Part shown: positions 21,091-32,024 of the stretch, piece by piece
How the letters are laid out: each line of letters starts with the position of its first letter
Position numbering within the stretch: position 1 is the stretch's first letter
Assembly (NCBI GenBank): GCA_029204225.1
Contig: CM055096.1
Span: 2,309,117-2,373,116 of the forward strand
Reading direction: 5' to 3'
DNA: 64,000 bases
From: Diphasiastrum complanatum
Lineage: Eukaryota; Streptophyta; Lycopodiopsida; Lycopodiales; Lycopodiaceae
Notes under the pieces: generated by a model
What the model was told of the DNA's origin: nothing
Seen by the model: only the letters and a program-made list of their open reading frames with translations
Database searches by the model: none
Position numbers and translations under genes: made by a program

Positions 21091-21534
21091 CTGAATGTTT
21101 ACGGATTCTCCTCAGCCTCAGATGCTCTGCTATGCAACCTAGCCTCTAAGCCTAAAAGAATATAAATACTAACTTCATTTTTCTTTTCAAATATACACAG
21201 ATCTGACGGGTCTGAACCTGCACACAGATTCGGATTTGCATGTCTATAGGCACAAATGTTGTAGTATAATCATCCAGCCTGTCAGAGGATGACTACAAGG
21301 TCTCGACACTTTGTTGTTTATGATTGTGCACTTGCCAATGGATCAGACCTAAACTACAAGGCAAGCCACGATGAGCAAAAACAAGAATTGCAGTGTCTTT
21401 TTGTCAGGGTGTTCGCGAACATTTTCGCTTCGTGTCTTTTGACTTTCGCGTTCGCGAACTTTTTCATCAGGAAAGGGGCTGAAAGCTAGCAAAGCTTTGA
21501 TGATAGAAACATGTTGTTTTTTCATCCACAACAA
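21091..21534. other. Spacer with GTTCGCGAAC palindromes
   Basis: GTTCGCGAAC occurs twice (~21410 and ~21450) with TTTTCGCTTCG and TTTCGCG between, so the segment can fold. No coding motif is visible. Confidence 0.4.
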
Positions 21535-21890
21535 GATTTATCTTGGGATACTCTGATGGAATATCACGACTACCCAATTGTCAATGAACAAGATTATCTG
21601 AAATGGCCACCAGACCCTTATGGGCATTATTGAAAATCCGGCAAGTCCGAGTTCTTGCTGCTCACCATCATCAAATAAAGCATCAGGTTTTACGTAAGCA
21701 AATTCTATTCACGTTTTTTTTTAAGCATCCATATCCCAACAATAAACTAACCAACAACACCACTCCTCCATGACAAATGCAGGCATAGTGCCGAGGGACC
21801 AACACTACTTTGGGCCGAGAACCCTGTTGTGGGTATTTCTTATACAATAATAAATTAGTGGGTCCCACCACTTTAGTATAATGAAATTTT
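21535..21890 (+). mobile_element. Truncated gag-only LTR element (3' end of gag plus LTR start)
   Basis: It encodes the end of the same Gag as at 57960-58054 (YPIVNEQDYLKWPPDPYGHY then stop). The matching ~180-bp trailer, the hairpin at 21787 and the LTR start TGTTGTGGGTATTTCTTATAC at 21825 follow. It ends near 21890. About 90 bp later begins a copy of the H3-Ulp1 partner gene. Confidence 0.75.
21787..21806 (+). promoter_or_regulatory. Conserved hairpin before LTR (copy 2)
   Basis: AGTGCCGAGGGACCAACACT has the same left arm and loop as the other copies with a decayed right arm. It lies 18 bp before the LTR start at 21825. Confidence 0.55.
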
Positions 21891-22019
21891 TTAACTAGAC
21901 TGCTTACAGTTATAGAAATATAGTATGCAGATTTGTTAGAAATACAATATGCACAGTAACTGTGACTACTGTGGCATTCTCATGAGATTAAATGTGATAC
22001 GAAAAAATTGAAGTTAGTA

Positions 22020-22957
22020 TCATATCAGAGAGATTTTTTGTGCATAAGCTTTCAAAATAGCAGTGGCAAGAGACCGAGATCTACAATTGAGTCTGTGATT
22101 CTTTACAATGAGAAAGATGACACTGATAACTGGAAGCCAACAAAATATACGAAGAATTCATGGGTGTTGTTGCATCCATCATCAAAGGGCAATTTTCAAC
22201 AGAAGAAAAGAGCAAAGATGACATATAAATCTTATTGGAAAGCAAAGATTTTGGAGTTTAGGGTCAATTCCCGGAGGTCATTCTATATCATAAGTTTTAG
22301 TACAACATGTTTATATGCATTCAGAAATAAAAGTACAAGATATCAATGCTCATGATCATCGGAAATGTAATTGTAAGTATATCAAAACATACGCACTCTA
22401 TTGTGATCATATGTGTTTTTTGATTGATGCTCTTCAAATGATGATTTAAATATTTCAACATTTTCTTCTTTCAGATCTATATCCATCAAACATAAGTGAA
22501 TGGAAGCCAACACAATCACTTGCAAGAATATTGGATGTGATTCACTCTAATGTTGGAAAGCTGCAATAAAGAGGAAAAAGTCCAAAGGAATTTGTAGATA
22601 GTGTTATATATTTTTATAAAGCTTCATATATACCACAAATGAATGGAAGTTTCTAGAAGCTTGAAATAATTCCATTGCCAAGTTTTCAGAGTGATGAGTG
22701 GCCTACTCCTGATTGTATTGTTTCTGAATCCTTTAGATGCAAGCTACTCTTGGATGTTAGAAATGCCATGAAGAAAAGTACTAGCTCAAAAATTGTACAC
22801 CTAAGTTGGTTTCTCTCATTGCATATGTTTGTTGATTTTTTCTCAAGTGCATGTGTTCGAAGGACACCAACTTTATTTGTTAGCAAGGATTTATCAGATG
22901 AGACTTTGTCAGATCTCATGGATCAAGGCTGGGATAGTAAAATATACTCATCCGAAT
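22020..22957 (+). pseudogene. Unknown gene Yp, copy 2 (partner of the H3-Ulp1 gene)
   Basis: This has at least two exons. The first (~22020-22275) encodes KRPRSTIESVILYNEKDD, NSWVLLHPSSKGNFQQKKR and KMTYKSYWKAKILEF. A consensus acceptor TTTCTTCTTTCAG at ~22474 opens the second, with LARILDVIHSNVGKL, KEFVDSVIYFYKAS, FQSDEWPTPDCIVSESFRC, HLSWFLSLHMFVDFF and RTPTLFVSKDLSDETLSDLM. The same peptides occur on the minus strand at 52366-52660. Stops at ~22567 and ~22655 break this copy. It faces the H3-Ulp1 remnant, tail to tail, as at the other locus. I do not recognise the family. Confidence 0.55.
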
Positions 22958-22974
22958 CTATATATGTATAAAAA

Positions 22975-24250
22975 AATAGTAGGAGGAGGAGAATGAGAAG
23001 TATCTATAGGATTATCTAGAATGGTTGTAGCTGTATTTACAACTGAATCTAGTGTAGCAGTATCTACGTTATCTACAGAAGGATAATGTGGATTAATGAC
23101 CCTCCTTACTTTCTTCAGGGCTCTCTTGGGGGCTGGCTGCTTCCTAGGCCTCTTGGTCAGGAGGTCTTTCCTATCTAATGGATCGGGGTCTGGGAGCAGC
23201 TAGCTCACCCATATGTAATTTTGAGTACCTCTCTCGCATCCTTCATGGAAGCTCAAAATCTTTGGGCATAATCATAACCCGCTTGGCATGTATGGCTAGT
23301 AAAAATGAGTCCTCAAAATAAGTTTAAATATTGTTCAATATGCTTCCCTACTAATACCTGCAAAACCCAAGCACCCTGAACTATAGTCTTATCTAAAACT
23401 TTTTGAATGTCCACCATCAAAGAATCTGTTATTTTGCACTTTACATTTGAACTCCTATTGTTCATCATGATACACTCAGTGGATTTGCCAGTCAATATTG
23501 TGCCCAACGACATTGCAAGTGAAGCATTGTCCTTAATATTCCAAGGAGCTACTAATGCAAATTTGCAAAAAGACATATAGTTAGCAGAATATCACTGTAG
23601 CTAAAATAAATCCATATGTTATTGATCAAGTTACAAACATCTTAATATGCTTACTTGAATGCATGAATCCTTCTATTTTGATAATCTCCTTTTGAAAGAG
23701 TTTGAATATCCTTGCAACTTTGACGCTTTTGCTTCTTATTCTCAGCCTTCTTCTTAGCCAATTCCACATCCTTCAGTAATTCTAAGTTATTAATTCGAAT
23801 AGATTGTAAGATTGATTGCATTTGCTCTAGTTCTGATTTGATATCGATTGTTATCTTTTGTGATGATTCATTATTCCTTTTATGTTGTTCATTTTTCTCT
23901 AAGGTCTTTCGGAGAAGACAATCTCTATTTTGACAATAAGAGAAAACCTGTATCAACTCACATTCTAAAAAGTGAATTTTTTTTCATACAAAACTGATTT
24001 CCATGATTCTTCAATCTGTCACAATATCCTAGTAATCCAGTATGCCCAGTGCATATCCATGTAACTGAATTAGTTATTGAAGAGAATGTGGAATGAGTCA
24101 AAGTGCTAGGATCTTGAGGATATAATGAGCCATCTGTCCACAAATCCAAGTTCTTCTTTCCTTCTGCCCTATAACGAGAACGATCTTTAGCAGATATTTG
24201 AACTCCTTTGCCTCATCTTCTCTGTAAAGGTGCCAAATCAATAGGGATAT
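22975..24250 (-). pseudogene. H3-like histone fold gene, copy 2, Ulp1 part lost
   Basis: On the minus strand, 23300-23210 encodes AIHAKRVMIMPKDFELP, then TGA (CGA to TGA at 23243-23245), then RMRERYSKLH, matching loop 2 and helix 3 of histone H3. Upstream, DSLMVDIQKVL..VQGAWVLQVL..IEQYLNLF (~23420-23320) aligns plausibly with H3 helices 1-2. One extra T near 23315 breaks the join LF|EDSFLL. Downstream is the basic linker (LLTKRPRKQPAP-like, one frameshift) and a VDTATLDSVVNTATTILD-like segment also found at 50460, ending near 22975. Further upstream are a coiled coil (23956-23651, followed by a GTAAGC donor) and a Cys/His-containing segment (CTGHTGLLGYCDRLKNHG). Confidence 0.6.
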
Positions 24251-24929
24251 CCAAATGTAGATGATACAATGTCATCATCAGAAAAACAATAAAGTATTCA
24301 GATGCATCAAAGTACTAAGAACAAGTTTTTCAAAACAAAACAAAATACTCATCTTTTGTTATATTATATACTCTCTACCATCAATCCAATCTCCATTCTT
24401 TTATGCTTGATTCAAATTTGGAGATGGCGCTCATATTTTCATTCCAGTGGAAAGATGGCGCTCATATTTGGAGATGGCGGTCATATTTTCATTCCAATAT
24501 GAAGATGGCACTCAAATTTCCATTCTAGTGGAGGGAATGAATATTCATACAATTTGCTTTTTTCCCTGATTTGAATTTGGGGATGGTGGTCATATTCTGC
24601 ATCCAATGAGAGTATTACCCTTTTTATAACCAATGGAGGGAATGTATTTTAGAATTTAGACAAGTTAGACTATGAACAATTTAGAGTTCTTAACTATGAC
24701 AGTAGATACTATGGTTAGATCATTGGGAGTTGGGAAGGCCTCGGGAGTGGTGGGGGCAAGCAAATAAACAATATTGTTTTCAGTAGTGTGTTTTTGCCAT
24801 AGGATCTAAGATTGATCTTGAATCTCAATCTAGTCTTGATCTTGGTGCATCTACACACCTTAGGAGATCACAAGTACATGTTGTGGACAATCCACACGTG
24901 TTGAATTCAACACAATTTACTCTTTTCTC
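24251..24929. other. No gene; short tandem repeats at 24417-24535
   Basis: The word GAGATGGCGCTCATATTTTCATTCCAGTGG and variants recur about four times in ~120 bp (units ~30-60 bp), with a fifth near 24575. The remainder is AT-rich with no recognisable gene. Confidence 0.55.
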
Positions 24930-25585
24930 AACTTGATTAACAATCAATGACATCCTCAAAGTTGGATTTAGGCAATTCAACTTCTTCATTTTGATGTCAA
25001 ATGGTTCAAAGTTATTTGCAATGGTCCCAATGTAACTGTCAGGAAAGATGAGCATGGATATTTTGCCCCATCAAAGCGACACATTTGTTTTTCCGCGACA
25101 ATGTGAACATGTACATTTTTTCTATGTCCTCAAGATGTCTATGCTCTTTTGTTGTCAATCACTTGACTTTCAGTGTATCGCCAAAAATTATATTGTGTAT
25201 AGTAATGCGCAAGCAACTATAACATACCTATGGATATTAACTATGAGTCAACGTTTATGGTAACATCGATTAATTCCAGGTGGTCTTTCACCCCGATCGT
25301 TCAGATCCTAGATGGTGGTACATGATTCAAGTCGCTTCTCGAAGTAAAATAATTTTTGAAGATAGAGATGTCGTGGAGGACATGGCGATGCCAGCTGATG
25401 CACCTCATGAACAAGATCATGATGACAGATTCAATGACACAATTTCAGAGGATGATCATTTGCAAGCTTCACAAGCTAATGATGACGTTGAGCGTGATGC
25501 ATCATCGTCGGATGGTTCGACGACACATGACACACTTTCACAATCTCATTCATCGTCACCGTTGCCATTAGCTTTTGAGAGATAA
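24930..25585 (+). pseudogene. Possible CACTA (En/Spm) transposase C-terminal fragment
   Basis: An open stretch reads HFDVKWFKVICNGPNVTV then KDEHGYFAPSKRH, resembling the DUF4216-like region of CACTA transposases (a [F/C]xxxWF core followed by a YGF-type strand). After ~160 bp, an acceptor-like ATTCCAG precedes VVFHPDRSDPRWWYMI and a long Asp/Ser-rich tail ending at 25585. That order matches the end of such transposases. No terminal repeats were found. Similarity is weak and judged from memory. Confidence 0.3.
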
Positions 25586-26812
25586 GCTTATTAATGATGA
25601 AGCTATAGGATATATTTGAGATAGACTCATTTAATTTGGCAGATTTGTTGCATGATGATGCGGCAAATGATAACAATGAGCCACCAAATGAATGAGTGAG
25701 ACAGTACAATGTATTTCAATTCATTGTAATATTAATCATATTACTCACAAATGCAATTACACTTTATTGATTGACTAAATGACATTGAACAAGAAGTCGA
25801 TGCATGTGAGTACACAATTTATGATCATCATTTTTTTGTGATACATAAATTTCTTTATTCACTTGTGCATATGGCAACCAAAGTTGATAGAAAATGGAAT
25901 TCAATGTGTTGATAGGTAACAAATTCCAAAAGTGAGATCCATTTACATTTTGTTTTATACCATGGTTTATACCAAGGGGCCTTATTTTCATCAATCTCGA
26001 TAATCCCCTCGGTTAGCAGAGTCTCCCTGGCCACCTAGACCCTCTTTATAACCCTCTCTATAAATGTCTCAAAAACAAGTGCAAATTTGGTAGGCTCATA
26101 CCAACATCAACCTCGATATACCCCTCAAATTAGCCCTCTAGTGAATTTATAATGCTCTCTATATCTCTCTCTATAAATGTTTCAAAACCAAGTTCAAATT
26201 TGGTAGGCTTATTTCAAGGCCAAATACCGGACCTGAGGCTCGAGCATTCCGCTCCCCTCGCGACTCATTTTAAAAACTATCTTTCAAAGAAACGCTCAAA
26301 AAAAGCCTTGGAAATCACCCATCTTCTTGTAGTGCTAGTAGATAGAAAGGTATAACTAATGAAGTCCTTATGAAAACTTCACTTTTTCAGATCTGATTTT
26401 CATATTTACAAGTCTGAAAAACAGAATTTCAAATTGAAAATCATAAGTTTAAACACTTCATTTATGCAAAAAAAAAACACTAGTTTTGATCCAAAACACA
26501 AGCTAGAATTAATCTTTTTCCAAAAAAAAATTTGTGGATTTAGAGGAAGACTTTCTCTAACCATTCCACAAATCCTTTTTCAAAAAGATTCTAAACCAAA
26601 AGCCCACATTCAAGCTTCTCTAACATAATAAAAAATCAGCCCCTAAAAATTCTATAAGCATCACTACTCTTAACAAGAGAACTAGATTTATTGGGTACTT
26701 CAACTACAAGCTTTTTACTACTAGAAAAGCCAATAATCATTCCCAAAAAAAATTTAGTTTGTGATCTTAATAGAACTTGAAGAAGCTTAGAAAGATTACC
26801 ATCCTTTGTCTA
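25586..26812. other. No gene seen; decayed retroelement interior likely
   Basis: AT-rich sequence with short frames only. Its right end abuts a minus-strand primer-binding site (26813-26824), so the last few hundred bases are probably the leader of a minus-strand copia element, but no Gag motif could be read. Confidence 0.35.
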
Positions 26813-26824
26813 GCTCTGATACCA
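26813..26824 (-). promoter_or_regulatory. Primer-binding site (tRNA-Met type), minus strand
   Basis: GCTCTGATACCA is the exact complement of the copia primer site. The 5' LTR should lie at higher coordinates, adjoining 26825. Confidence 0.7.
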
Positions 26825-27640
26825 GTTTTACAAGTGAAGTCAAGAAGCTCTCCTAATCCAAACATAGTGTCTCCAAAGGTCCTCCAAGTAACCTGCAAGC
26901 TCCATGATGCTCTCCAACTCCAAGCTAGGATGCCTCCACCTGCAAGCAAGGATCTTCAAGCCTCCATGGATCTCTCCTCCACCTATGTCCCTAATCTTAA
27001 TCACAAAGGTAGATAACAAGTGGCCTCAAGTATTCACCACCCAACCATAGCTAGCTAGCTAGCACATGTAATCCTGCATCTAGGCTAATCTAGCACCGCC
27101 TTGCTAACCAATAGCTAATCACAAGCATACCATCACACTCCATAGCATACTCAAGATCCAAACCCTACTTATGTCCCATAACATAAGCAAGATCCAAACG
27201 CTAAGCATACTACACACAAGAAAACACTCTATACACTAGTAGCCACACTAGAGCATAAGCATAACAAACAAAAGAGATCTCTCTCCCTCCCAATGGGCGC
27301 CCTACTCCCCTCATATAGATGGCAATTGCCTCCCTCCAATACACTATGGAGTTCCATGCACAACCAATGAGAAAGAGAGAGGCCTAGGGGAGTTAAAGAA
27401 CCTTCATAGGCTTATGGCAGGTCAAGAGACTTCTTCCATAACCTATGACTCTTTGAATGCTTTTCTTGTGGGAGTTGGGAACTCAATGGACCCTTTAGAA
27501 GGGCATCCTTCTACTAGGTCCCATTTCCCAAGTTGTGCTTGTATACTTTGGTCCAAGACCAATAAAGTGATATGGTTCAAGGTTGAGGCCCAAGGTTTAG
27601 AAAAATAGCCAAACAACCATGGTAATGACTTTCTAACACC
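26825..27640 (-). repeat. Probable copia LTR, minus orientation, end unresolved
   Basis: The segment adjoins a perfect minus-strand primer site. It has a CTCTCTCCCTCCC stretch and a TCATATAGATGG TATA-like region near 27300, as in LTRs here. The element-proximal end reads ..CTTGTAAAAC rather than a clean CA. The outer boundary cannot be placed by eye. Confidence 0.35.
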
Positions 27641-27647
27641 TCACTAG

Positions 27648-27870
27648 GTTCCATACCTCTGACCAAGGCATAGACACCTACCTGCCCTTATCCAAGGACA
27701 CCAGTACCTTTATTTAAAGGCACATACCCTTAATCCTAAGGGTACCCCTTATCCAAGGATAACTTGATTCCATACCTCCGACCAAGGTATAGTCACTTGC
27801 ATGTCCTTATCCAAAGGCACCTAGCCTTAATCCTAAGGGTAGTCTTTATCCAAGGGTAACTTGCCATTTA
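27648..27870 (+). repeat. Two-unit tandem repeat (~110 bp)
   Basis: TTCCATACCTC(T/C)GACCAAGG(C/T)ATAG opens both units (27650 and 27768). Each continues through CCTTATCCAA and CCTTAATCCTAAGGGTA to CCAAGGATAACTTG. The second unit is a little shorter. Confidence 0.7.
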
Positions 27871-28350
27871 TCCCCCAACACTAAGTGGACATATAGGGGT
27901 CACTGAAGTATTGCTAGTTACATAGGTATGCAATACCATCCTTGCCCTCTTCTTGAGCTTTATGGATTCTTGAGGCACTTGAGGCTTCTCCTTATTGCCA
28001 AGCTTAATTTCCATAATGTCTTGAAGCAAAAAAATAGATTCCATCTAACCTTTCAAATAAAATAGTTGGAGGAATTTAACCTTTCACTTTTACCACACCA
28101 GATTCAGATCCCATGACCCCTATTGGACTCCACAAAGACCAATGAATCTAACTCTTTAGAGTTGAAAAGATTTGATTACAAACAATGTCCTAGATCCTTG
28201 TCACTTGACTAGAATTATTGAGAGAATCTTTTAATTTTGGCATAACACTCAAGATCCAAGACATTAAATCATAAAGGTCCAATAAATATTAGGTTTGCAC
28301 ACCTACCTCCCCTAAAACATTGGATCCATACATCAACAAGATGCATCAAC
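27871..28350. other. No gene seen
   Basis: AT-rich sequence with no recognisable motif. Confidence 0.4.
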
Positions 28351-28961
28351 TGAAATTTTTTTATAGCAAAATTAATCCCAATCAATCCTAAAAGTGATGG
28401 AGAATGCACAAATCAAAGACCTAGATCCAAACTATGAGCTAGAATCAAGACTAGTTACCAGAACTAGCAAATTTGGCATTTAACTCCACATTAGGCACAT
28501 AAATTTGATCAAATGAACCAAAGTAAAGTACAAAAAGCTTCTCAGAACTGTAGACAGGTTCAGTACCTTCCAAACCAAGTAATTAATGCATAAGAACACT
28601 CACATCCAATAGCTAGAACTCGTCATCAAAAGACAATGATGATAGAAGTGAAAAACCTCGATTTTTCTTAATATTTTGATGGAGATCCCATCATACATTT
28701 ATACATTTCAAGCTTGGATCTGAATGTTTTAGGGCATCTCTATACTTATAATAACCTAACCCTAACATCAAACCTAATAGGTCATTGGACCCACCCTAAT
28801 ATGGTCAAGATCTCAAGATCAAAAACAATGTAAAACATGCTATTTTTAGCTCCTAGAATTTCTCTAGCTTATCTAAGCACACTTTGGCCTCATTTCAAAG
28901 ATGCTATCACAATGTAATATGAGGAATGAAGTCTTTGGAAAGCATCCTATGTGATTTGGCA
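28351..28961 (-). repeat. Direct repeat copy 1, probable decayed copia LTR
   Basis: It shares ~500 bp with 29449-29958 in the same orientation, including AATCCCAATCAATCCTAAAAG, CATCATACATTTATACATTTC and CATTTCAAAGATGCTATCAC. This copy has ~110 bp (near 28405-28515) absent from the other. On the minus strand it runs TGCCAAATCACATAGG to ..AATTTCA, with TG and CA ends. Confidence 0.6.
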
Positions 28962-29435
28962 CGTCATTGAAATATTTAACCACAAACCTATCCAAAATCG
29001 AGTAGAATAGAAACACAATTTTCACTACTTTTGCATTTCTAGATGAAAAAATCATCAAAACACTTGATCTGAACCTAAAAGGTGTTTTTTAGGACCTTAA
29101 GAATGACTAAGCTCTCAAATGACTGATCCAAACTTCTAAAGAGTGGTGGCATTCAAATCCTTATGAAAATCTCTACTAGGAGACATGTACTCCAACATTC
29201 GATTCAACTCATAAGAACTTTCTAATTTGGTTTGGTTGAATGGAAATGGGTCAATCTCGGTTCCTGTAGCTATAACTCAGCAAAACAAGTTCCCTTTGAT
29301 CTATTCTCACTCAAATGAAACCAAATTTGGAGGTACAATCACTAGATTAGCAACTAGTAGCAAGGGCAAACCCAATACTACTCAAATCTGGGACCTAAGC
29401 TTGAGAAAATCAAATCTAAAGCTCACTTTTGATTA
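28962..29435. other. Short segment between the two direct repeats
   Basis: About 470 bp without Gag or Pol motifs lie between the two LTR-like repeats. If they are the LTRs of one element, this is a TRIM-like or internally deleted interior. No polypurine tract is evident. Confidence 0.35.
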
Positions 29436-29448
29436 GACTTTAATACCA
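29436..29448 (-). promoter_or_regulatory. Degenerate primer-binding site
   Basis: The minus strand reads TGGTATTAAAGTC next to the repeat end TTTTGTCA. It resembles TGGTATCAGAGC with a few mismatches. Confidence 0.4.
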
Positions 29449-29958
29449 TGACAAAATTTTATAGCAAAATGAATCCCAATCAATCCTAAAAGTGATGGAG
29501 GATCAAATGAACCAAAGTAAGTACAGAAAGTTTCTCAGACTTGTAAGTAGGTTTAGTACCTTCCAAACCAAGCAATTAATGCATAAGAACACTCACATCC
29601 AATATCTAGAACTCGCCACCAAAAGACAATGATGATAGAACTGGAAAAACTCAATTTTTCTTGATATATTGATGGAGATCACATCATACATTTATACATT
29701 TCAAGCTTGGATATGAACGTTTTAGGGCATCTATGTACTTATCATAACCTAACCCTAACACCTAACCTAATAGGTCATTGGATCCACTTTAATATGGGGT
29801 CAAGATCTCAAGATCCAAAAACAATGTAAAACATGCTATTTTTAGCTCCTGGAATTTATCTAGCTTATCCGAAGCACACTTTGGCCTCATTTCAAAGATG
29901 CTATCACAATGTAATATGAGGAATGAAGTCTTTGGAAAGCATCCTATGTGATTTGGCA
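29449..29958 (-). repeat. Direct repeat copy 2, probable decayed copia LTR
   Basis: This is the same unit as 28351-28961. It adjoins a degenerate primer site on its low-coordinate side, which would make it the 5' LTR of a minus-strand element. No matching 5-bp target duplication was found at the outer ends. Confidence 0.55.
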
Positions 29959-31110
29959 CATGTGGCATCTATTTACATGGCCTTCTTGCCAATCACAATG
30001 CATGTGACCAAAATTGGTCAAGCTAGAATTGTGAAATTTCAACATCAACAACACTTCAATCTGTACTTGATGCTCTTTCCAACAAATGTCTACTTGGGCT
30101 AAATGGATCAAAGATGATTTTGCCACAAAATTCCAAAGTGGATGCAACTCACAAGTGGCTTGTACTTTTCATACATTAAGTGCTCACAAATGATCCAAGA
30201 AATCACTCCAATCAGACAATCATTAGCCAATTTGAAGCTAGAAGACAATTGGGATGCAAGAGCACACAAACCTAAAATTTTCACTCAAGATCTTGCTTTA
30301 CAGAGATCAAAATTCATGCATGCATGTACCTAGGCTTTGATATCATGTTAAAAAATGAGTTTTGAGGACCATGCAAAGATTTTACAATGACCTCCATGCT
30401 TGTGAGGTTTCACAAGATGCATCTATGATAGATCAAATTGGATTTTCAAAGGCTATTTTTCAAGCTTTGAATCAAGGCAAGAGCTCATCTACAACAAAAG
30501 TTATGATCATCCAAAGGGAAGCTTCTTTTTCACATTCACATGAAAAAACAAAGTGAAACTCACTATGAGAGACAAAACCAAGCATGTTGCTCTCGAGTAG
30601 AGAGAGAAAATATACTTTTACTCAAGTAGAGAGATAATAGACCAAAAATGTATGTGAACCAAAATTGCATTAACTCGCAACTTCATTTTGTACAAAGAGT
30701 GAGCTCCTCTATACAGTGATTCAAGATCCATGAGGAATAGACATCAAGTAAAATGATTGGACTTCTTATATAGCTCCTCTAACTTTGATTGGTCTAGTGA
30801 CATAAGGACCCTTGATCATGATTGGACCAATTACATGGATGTTTTGCTTATGATTGGTCACATGACTTCATGACAACACATAGGAAAGTGTCACTTGCCA
30901 TGTGTAAGAAGCCTAACCTACCTCGAGCTACACCACACACCAAAATTGGCCTAATCACCTACTAACATGTGCATGAGTTAGAAAAGCCAAAGTACCCCCC
31001 AAACTCAAGATTAAGGCCTATTGACTATTCAAACTCTTCATAAATGAACTAAAAAGATTATGGCTACCCTCCACATGTGGGAACATGCTCCAAACATGTG
31101 AGATTTCACT
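29959..31110 (-). repeat. Second LTR-like segment with decayed primer site (30333-30345)
   Basis: The minus strand reads TGATATCAAAGCC at 30345-30333, preceded by ..TTTTTTAACA, as at an LTR/primer-site border. An LTR would then occupy ~30346 to ~31000. The border on the far side and any coding interior are not discernible. The stretch 29959-30332 has no recognisable gene. Confidence 0.3.
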
Positions 31111-32024
31111 ATGTACATGATATTGCAAAAGATCAAGCTAGATTTTGCCAATTCTTCACAAACGTGTCGAGAAAGATGGAGGAGGACGTTGGCTGGTAGA
31201 GGGGATGTAAGTGATGAGGACGGAGGAGCAATCGAATCCCAAACCTTCTGTTTGAGGAGATTCACGAAAAAAACGGAGATGAGGGGGCTCAAGACAAATT
31301 TCTGGCAAACATTAGACTTAGTAGCTGGGAGAAGCTCAAAAATTACAAAAGGATTGTATGGCACTACAGTGTTAGCTGGGAATTTGTTGTGGGGTTCTAC
31401 AAGCTTACGTAGAAGGATGGAGACTCATGTATAGGTGTACATTTATGTTATGATTTAGGTGTATGCTTAGTTTACAATTTAGGTCTATCTTTAGGTCTAG
31501 CTTTAGGTCTATCTCTAGGTTTACATTTAGGTTTAGCTTTCAACCTAAAGACATGGGTAGATTTACATTCCTCCATACTAAAAGTAGTTATCACTCCTCA
31601 CTATAAGAAACTAAGCATAAGGCATGGTTTTGTGATTATTATTCTCAAACAAAGATAACCATCACACTCTTTTCTTTGTAAGAGACATGATTGCATGGTT
31701 CTACGATTACGTCGCAAAAGTATCATCCAAGGACAAAAAGTATCATGCAACAATTCCGTGTTATTTGAGAGAGAGAGAGAGAGAGAGCGCGAGAGCGAGC
31801 TTATAATGATAGCGTAGAACTAGTAGAGGCGAGTATCTCCGAGTGAGAGAGGAAGGGCCAGAGAAGAAAGACAGGCTGCAACAACAAACAAGATGCTTAA
31901 GAGCCTGATCATCCGTGACTTAGATCTCCGACGTCGGCTATATAGCAGATTGCAACATACTCGAATTTTTTTGCTGATGTGTCAATTTGTACCATATTCC
32001 CAAAATATAAAAGAACAATATTGC
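31111..32024. other. Unassigned segment with telomere-like 12-bp repeats and a GA tract
   Basis: A plus-strand frame 31111-31434 (Arg/Lys-rich) matches no family I know. 31440-31550 holds degenerate ~12-bp units of the form TTTAGGTCTATC, reminiscent of but not equal to plant telomeric repeats. A GA tract lies at 31770-31790. 31790-32024 lies downstream of the dioxygenase stop and probably includes its 3' untranslated region. Confidence 0.4.

Noticed and set aside
31111-31434. A 107-codon plus-strand ORF
   Set aside because: It is Arg/Lys-rich with no recognisable domain and no supporting context; kept only as unassigned sequence.
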